Source: Actinomycetota bacterium (GTDB lineage: Bacteria > Actinomycetota > Acidimicrobiia > IMCC26256). From it: a DNA stretch of 8,641 nt. Within the stretch, counting starts at the first letter, position 1; each line of letters opens with the position of its first letter. The stretch covers positions 1 to 8,641 of the forward strand of contig WLHA01000033.1 of NCBI GenBank assembly GCA_009702955.1, given 5' to 3'. Under the pieces are notes generated by a model. It did no database searches, was not told where the DNA came from, and saw only the letters and a program-made list of their open reading frames with translations. Positions 6,134 to 8,641 of the stretch are shown in pieces. Made by a program: the position numbers and the translations under genes.

Positions 6134-7981
6134 CTAGAAGAAGAGCGTTACCGTGGCGCCACGCTTGACGACTGCCCCATTTGGGGGGTCTTGTGCGCGC
6201 ACCTTCGCCCCTGGCCTATACGCGCCAGAGACTGCTGACGTGAGACCGGCCGCTTGGAGCTGCGCAGATGCAGCATCGAGCGTGAGCCCTCTCACATTCG
6301 GCACGGTTACGACATCTGGGCCCTTGCTCACAATTATCTTGACCGTGCTCCCGGGTTGGGCTTTGCCGCCGCCTGCGGGGTCTGTGTTGATGACGGTGCC
6401 CGCTGCCACCGTGTCACTAAACGCCTCACTACGCGCAGGGATAAAGCCCGCATTAGTCAATGCGTTAACTGCGTTGTCATATGTGCTGTTAGCGAGAGCA
6501 GGAATCGCAACTGGTGCCTTACCATCGGAGACCACGATTGCAACCGTTGAGTCGCGAGGAGCTCGCTGTGCTGGCTTCGTTCTAATGACTGTTCCGCTAG
6601 GGGCTGTCTCGTCGAAGCGGTGATCCTCTATAACAGCGAACCCAGCCGCGGAGAGTTCGGAGCGCGCATCGGCGACTGTCTTGCCTGCAACTCTTGGGAT
6701 AGCGATCGGAGCCGGACCCCTCGAGACAACGATTTGAACGCGTCCGCCAGATGTTATGTCGTGACCTGCTGCAGGTGACTGCGAAATCACTACGCCTCTT
6801 GGATCATCAGAGAAACGCTCATTCTCAGTTACGAGCAACCCGCCGCTTGCGATCAAGTCGCGTGCATTCGAGAGCGTGCTTCCGACCGCATTAGGGGTAA
6901 CCACTGCTGCTCCGAGATTTGCAGTGCTAAGAAGAGCCGCTGCCGTCAGAACAGCTGCGGATATTGCAGCACCGACCACGATTGCAGCGATAGGTCGACG
7001 TCGCGCAGGCGCCGGGCGTCTCGCTGCTATCGGCGACGGCTGCTCTGGGCGTTCTTGGTCGAAGAGAATCCCTCTTGAAGCAGGTACCTGCGTTGGATTT
7101 GGATCGCTGAGCACCTCATCAAGCCCCGCAAGGCGCAGCGGCCCTGGAGGAGGGAGCATTTTTACTGCGTCCTCTAATGCGCTTCTCATGGTCGCCGCGT
7201 CTGGATAACGATCACTCGGGTCTACGCGACCAGCACGCTCAACGACGGCCATGAGCGGCCCTAGCTCTGCTGGCGCGGCCACTGGAGCCTGAGTACGCGC
7301 GGCAAGAGTTGCGAGTGTTGTATCCGTCGCAAACGGAAGATCCCCTGTCACTGCCTCTACTAGTACGAGAGCTAACGCGTATAGGTCAGAGCGCTGATCG
7401 AGCGGAGCCCCGCTGACCTGCTCGGGGGATGCATACCGAGCTGTGCCAAGAATTGTCCCCGAAGGCTCTGTCCATGATGCCTCTGCAAGAGCGCGTGCTA
7501 ACCCAAAATCAGCGACTCTCACTATTCCGTGTTCATCGAAGAGCAGGTTCGCTGGCTTGATGTCTCGATGCACGAACCCGTGGCCGTGCGCATACTCCAA
7601 CGCAGATGCAACCTGAACCCCAACATGCGCGGCCTGCGAGGGCGTAAGCGTGGCGCCTGCATCGAGCATGCCGCGGAGCGACCCACCTGTTAGGAGTTCG
7701 ACCACCATGAACGGTTCGCCCTCATCGCCCCAGTCGTGCACCGCCATGATGTTGGGGTGGTGGAGCTGCGCAGATAGGCGAGCTTCGTTTCGGAAGCGTC
7801 TTAGAAAACCTGCGTCCTCAGCGAGACCTGGATGTAGAACCTTGACGGCTACTCGGCGCTTCAGTTTTACGTCATCAGCTATGTAGACGCGGCCGCTACC
7901 CCCAGCCCCGATAGGGCTGAGGAGTCGGTATCGATCGGCCAAAACACGGCCGACGAGGTCTCCTCCGCCGCCTACTGCCAT
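6134..7981 (-). CDS. Transmembrane Ser/Thr protein kinase with four PASTA repeats (PknB-like)
   Basis: A 615-residue eukaryotic-like kinase. The cytosolic kinase domain (about 15-275) has the glycine loop GAGGSG (25-30), catalytic Lys47, Glu66, HRDIKPAN (138-145), DFG (158-160) and SPE (185-187), so it should be active. Thr171, Thr176 and Thr180 are candidate activation-loop autophosphorylation sites. A proline/arginine-rich juxtamembrane linker leads to one membrane helix (about 331-351). The extracellular part holds four PASTA repeats of about 65 residues (roughly 360-615), including PxVxGxT-type starts such as VPNVRGLT. PASTA domains bind muropeptides or peptidoglycan, linking wall state to intracellular phosphorylation. 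The last repeat ends exactly at the C-terminus. The start ATG has TACCGT at -12 to -7, suggesting a leaderless mRNA. No phosphatase, FHA, RodA or penicillin-binding protein gene is adjacent, unlike the canonical pknB locus, so this may be a second kinase; I give no gene name. Confidence 0.95.
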   Translation of the reverse strand: MAVGGGGDLVGRVLADRYRLLSPIGAGGSGRVYIADDVKLKRRVAVKVLHPGLAEDAGFLRRFRNEARLSAQLHHPNIMAVHDWGDEGEPFMVVELLTGGSLRGMLDAGATLTPSQAAHVGVQVASALEYAHGHGFVHRDIKPANLLFDEHGIVRVADFGLARALAEASWTEPSGTILGTARYASPEQVSGAPLDQRSDLYALALVLVEAVTGDLPFATDTTLATLAARTQAPVAAPAELGPLMAVVERAGRVDPSDRYPDAATMRSALEDAVKMLPPPGPLRLAGLDEVLSDPNPTQVPASRGILFDQERPEQPSPIAARRPAPARRRPIAAIVVGAAISAAVLTAAALLSTANLGAAVVTPNAVGSTLSNARDLIASGGLLVTENERFSDDPRGVVISQSPAAGHDITSGGRVQIVVSRGPAPIAIPRVAGKTVADARSELSAAGFAVIEDHRFDETAPSGTVIRTKPAQRAPRDSTVAIVVSDGKAPVAIPALANSTYDNAVNALTNAGFIPARSEAFSDTVAAGTVINTDPAGGGKAQPGSTVKIIVSKGPDVVTVPNVRGLTLDAASAQLQAAGLTSAVSGAYRPGAKVRAQDPPNGAVVKRGATVTLFF

Positions 7982-7987
7982 TGCGCC

Positions 7988-7993
7988 ACGGTA
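7988..7993 (-). promoter_or_regulatory. Putative -10 box (TACCGT) of the kinase gene
   Basis: TACCGT on the minus strand fits TANNNT and lies at -12 to -7 from ATG 7981. It is preceded by GG, giving GGTACCGT, the same eight bases at the same offset as in the divergent gene at 8137. No good -35 is seen. Confidence 0.5.
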
Positions 7994-8078
7994 CCGGGCA
8001 ATCGACCCTAAAGCGTGGAATACATCATTGTTAATCCCCTACTACTTAGATTGGCCGCATTAAGTGTGACGGATGCTG

Positions 8079-8102
8079 CAATTGCGCTAACAATTGCGAT
8101 AA
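8079..8102. repeat. Two tandem 12-bp repeats in the kinase/membrane-protein intergenic region
   Basis: CAATTGCGCTAA (8079-8090) is followed directly by CAATTGCGATAA (8091-8102), differing at one base. The pair lies between the two divergent promoters, 23 bases upstream of the -10 box at 8125, where an activator or repressor could act. No known factor is recognised. Confidence 0.65.
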
Positions 8103-8124
8103 CAGGGACACGAACGCAGCGGGG

Positions 8125-8130
8125 TACCGT
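8125..8130 (+). promoter_or_regulatory. Putative -10 box (TACCGT) of the 8137 gene
   Basis: TACCGT fits TANNNT and lies at -12 to -7 from ATG 8137, with GG before it. The start codon has no Shine-Dalgarno sequence, consistent with a leaderless transcript beginning at the ATG. Confidence 0.5.
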
Positions 8131-8136
8131 AATCAC

Positions 8137-8640
8137 ATGGCAAATGCAGGCAATCGGGGTAATGCGGCGAACTCGACTCCCCCTGTGAATCGCCCTGTGA
8201 AGCGGAGGGCGTTTAAGCACCCTGGGCGCTTCGCCGTAGTCTCCGTTGGGATAGTCGCGGTGCTCAGCATCTTCTTGATCGCAGGCTTCAGCGCAGATAC
8301 GACTACCCGAACGCAGCGCACCCCGAACGGCAACGTGACCGACATAGCGCCAGAGCCCAACACGATTGTTCCGCCGCAATCCGCAATCATCGTTGATCTG
8401 CGCGACGACCTCTTTGGAACAATTGATGTCTGCGGACCGACCAAGACCTGCACCCCGATACCTGAGGATCAACTCTCGCGCGTCAAGGCGTTAGGTCGCC
8501 TCACATTCCAACCTGGGGCTGACAAGGAAATCATTCGCTATCAGCCGGGCACCAACACCGTTGTTGTCCACATCGAGCGACAAACTGACCCCGGGGTCGA
8601 GATCGACACCTATCAGTGGACCTTCACCTCTAAGAGCTAA
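8137..8640 (+). CDS. Single-pass membrane protein of unknown function
   Basis: A 167-residue protein that I do not recognise. The N-terminus is Asn/Pro-rich and then basic (KRRAFKHPGR, residues 22-31), followed by one hydrophobic helix at about 32-51 (FAVVSVGIVAVLSIFLIAGF). The positive-inside rule predicts a short cytosolic tail and an extracytoplasmic domain of about 115 residues. That domain has only two cysteines, Cys99 and Cys105 (CGPTKTC), which could form a disulfide loop outside the membrane, and it ends in alternating polar/hydrophobic segments (TVVVHIERQ, IDTYQWTFTSKS) suggesting beta structure. There is no lipobox and no enzyme motif. It is divergent from the PASTA kinase with a 155-base spacer and shares its -10 sequence and offset, so joint regulation is plausible. 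The stop codon is one base from the window edge, so the gene is complete. Confidence 0.75.
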   Translation: MANAGNRGNAANSTPPVNRPVKRRAFKHPGRFAVVSVGIVAVLSIFLIAGFSADTTTRTQRTPNGNVTDIAPEPNTIVPPQSAIIVDLRDDLFGTIDVCGPTKTCTPIPEDQLSRVKALGRLTFQPGADKEIIRYQPGTNTVVVHIERQTDPGVEIDTYQWTFTSKS

Positions 8641-8641
8641 C

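Noticed and set aside
5634..6168. Long plus-strand frames opposite the dehydrogenase gene
   Set aside because: They mirror a well-conserved SDR on the other strand and have no domain or initiation signal.

Overview
The window looks like a chromosomal stretch from a mid-GC actinobacterium. The support is a DUF222/HNH (13E12-type) endonuclease gene, a LexA operator of the Gram-positive/actinobacterial type (CGAAC-N4-GTTCG), a PASTA-type Ser/Thr kinase, an SCP2 sterol-carrier protein, a multifunctional-enzyme-type short-chain dehydrogenase, and several genes that appear to be transcribed without a leader from TANNNT -10 boxes. The lipid-handling genes and moderate GC would fit Acidimicrobiia or a freshwater actinobacterial lineage, but the sequence alone does not prove that placement.

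Layout, left to right. (1) 1-101, minus: the first codons of a protein that resembles a ferredoxin and runs off the left edge. (2) 289-1500, minus: a DUF222/HNH endonuclease whose start codon lies inside a perfect 18-bp LexA palindrome. (3) 1501-1716: a divergent intergenic region with a short tandem-repeat patch and a 20-bp inverted repeat that may be an operator. (4) 1717-2121, plus: a small SCP2 sterol/lipid-binding protein, followed by two hairpins, the second a strong intrinsic terminator. (5) 2256-3506, plus: a 12-TM MFS exporter of the MFS_3/EntS type. It is convergent with (6) 3539-4954, minus: a 14-TM DHA2/EmrB-type MFS exporter with its own candidate promoter. (7) 5028-5063: a GNRA-loop terminator hairpin that separates it from (8) 5127-6014, minus: a short-chain dehydrogenase of the MFE-2/HSD17B4 kind. 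(9) 6134-7981, minus: a transmembrane Ser/Thr kinase with four extracellular PASTA repeats. (10) 8137-8640, plus: a single-pass membrane protein of unknown function, divergent from the kinase.

How the parts relate. SCP2 and the dehydrogenase both suggest fatty-acyl or sterol metabolism, but they are not in one operon. The two MFS genes are independent exporters. The kinase and the divergent membrane protein have the same 8 bases (GGTACCGT) at the same distance from their start codons, which suggests matched promoter architecture. The kinase is not next to the cell-division genes that usually accompany PknB.

I found no rRNA, tRNA, CRISPR array, insertion sequence or prophage, and no evident new multi-gene system. 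The most notable signals are regulatory: the LexA box at the HNH gene, the repeated leaderless promoter pattern, and the perfect inverted repeat before the SCP2 gene. The only gene-free stretches are 102-288, 1501-1716, 2122-2255, 4955-5126, 6015-6133 and 7982-8136, all under 300 bases.
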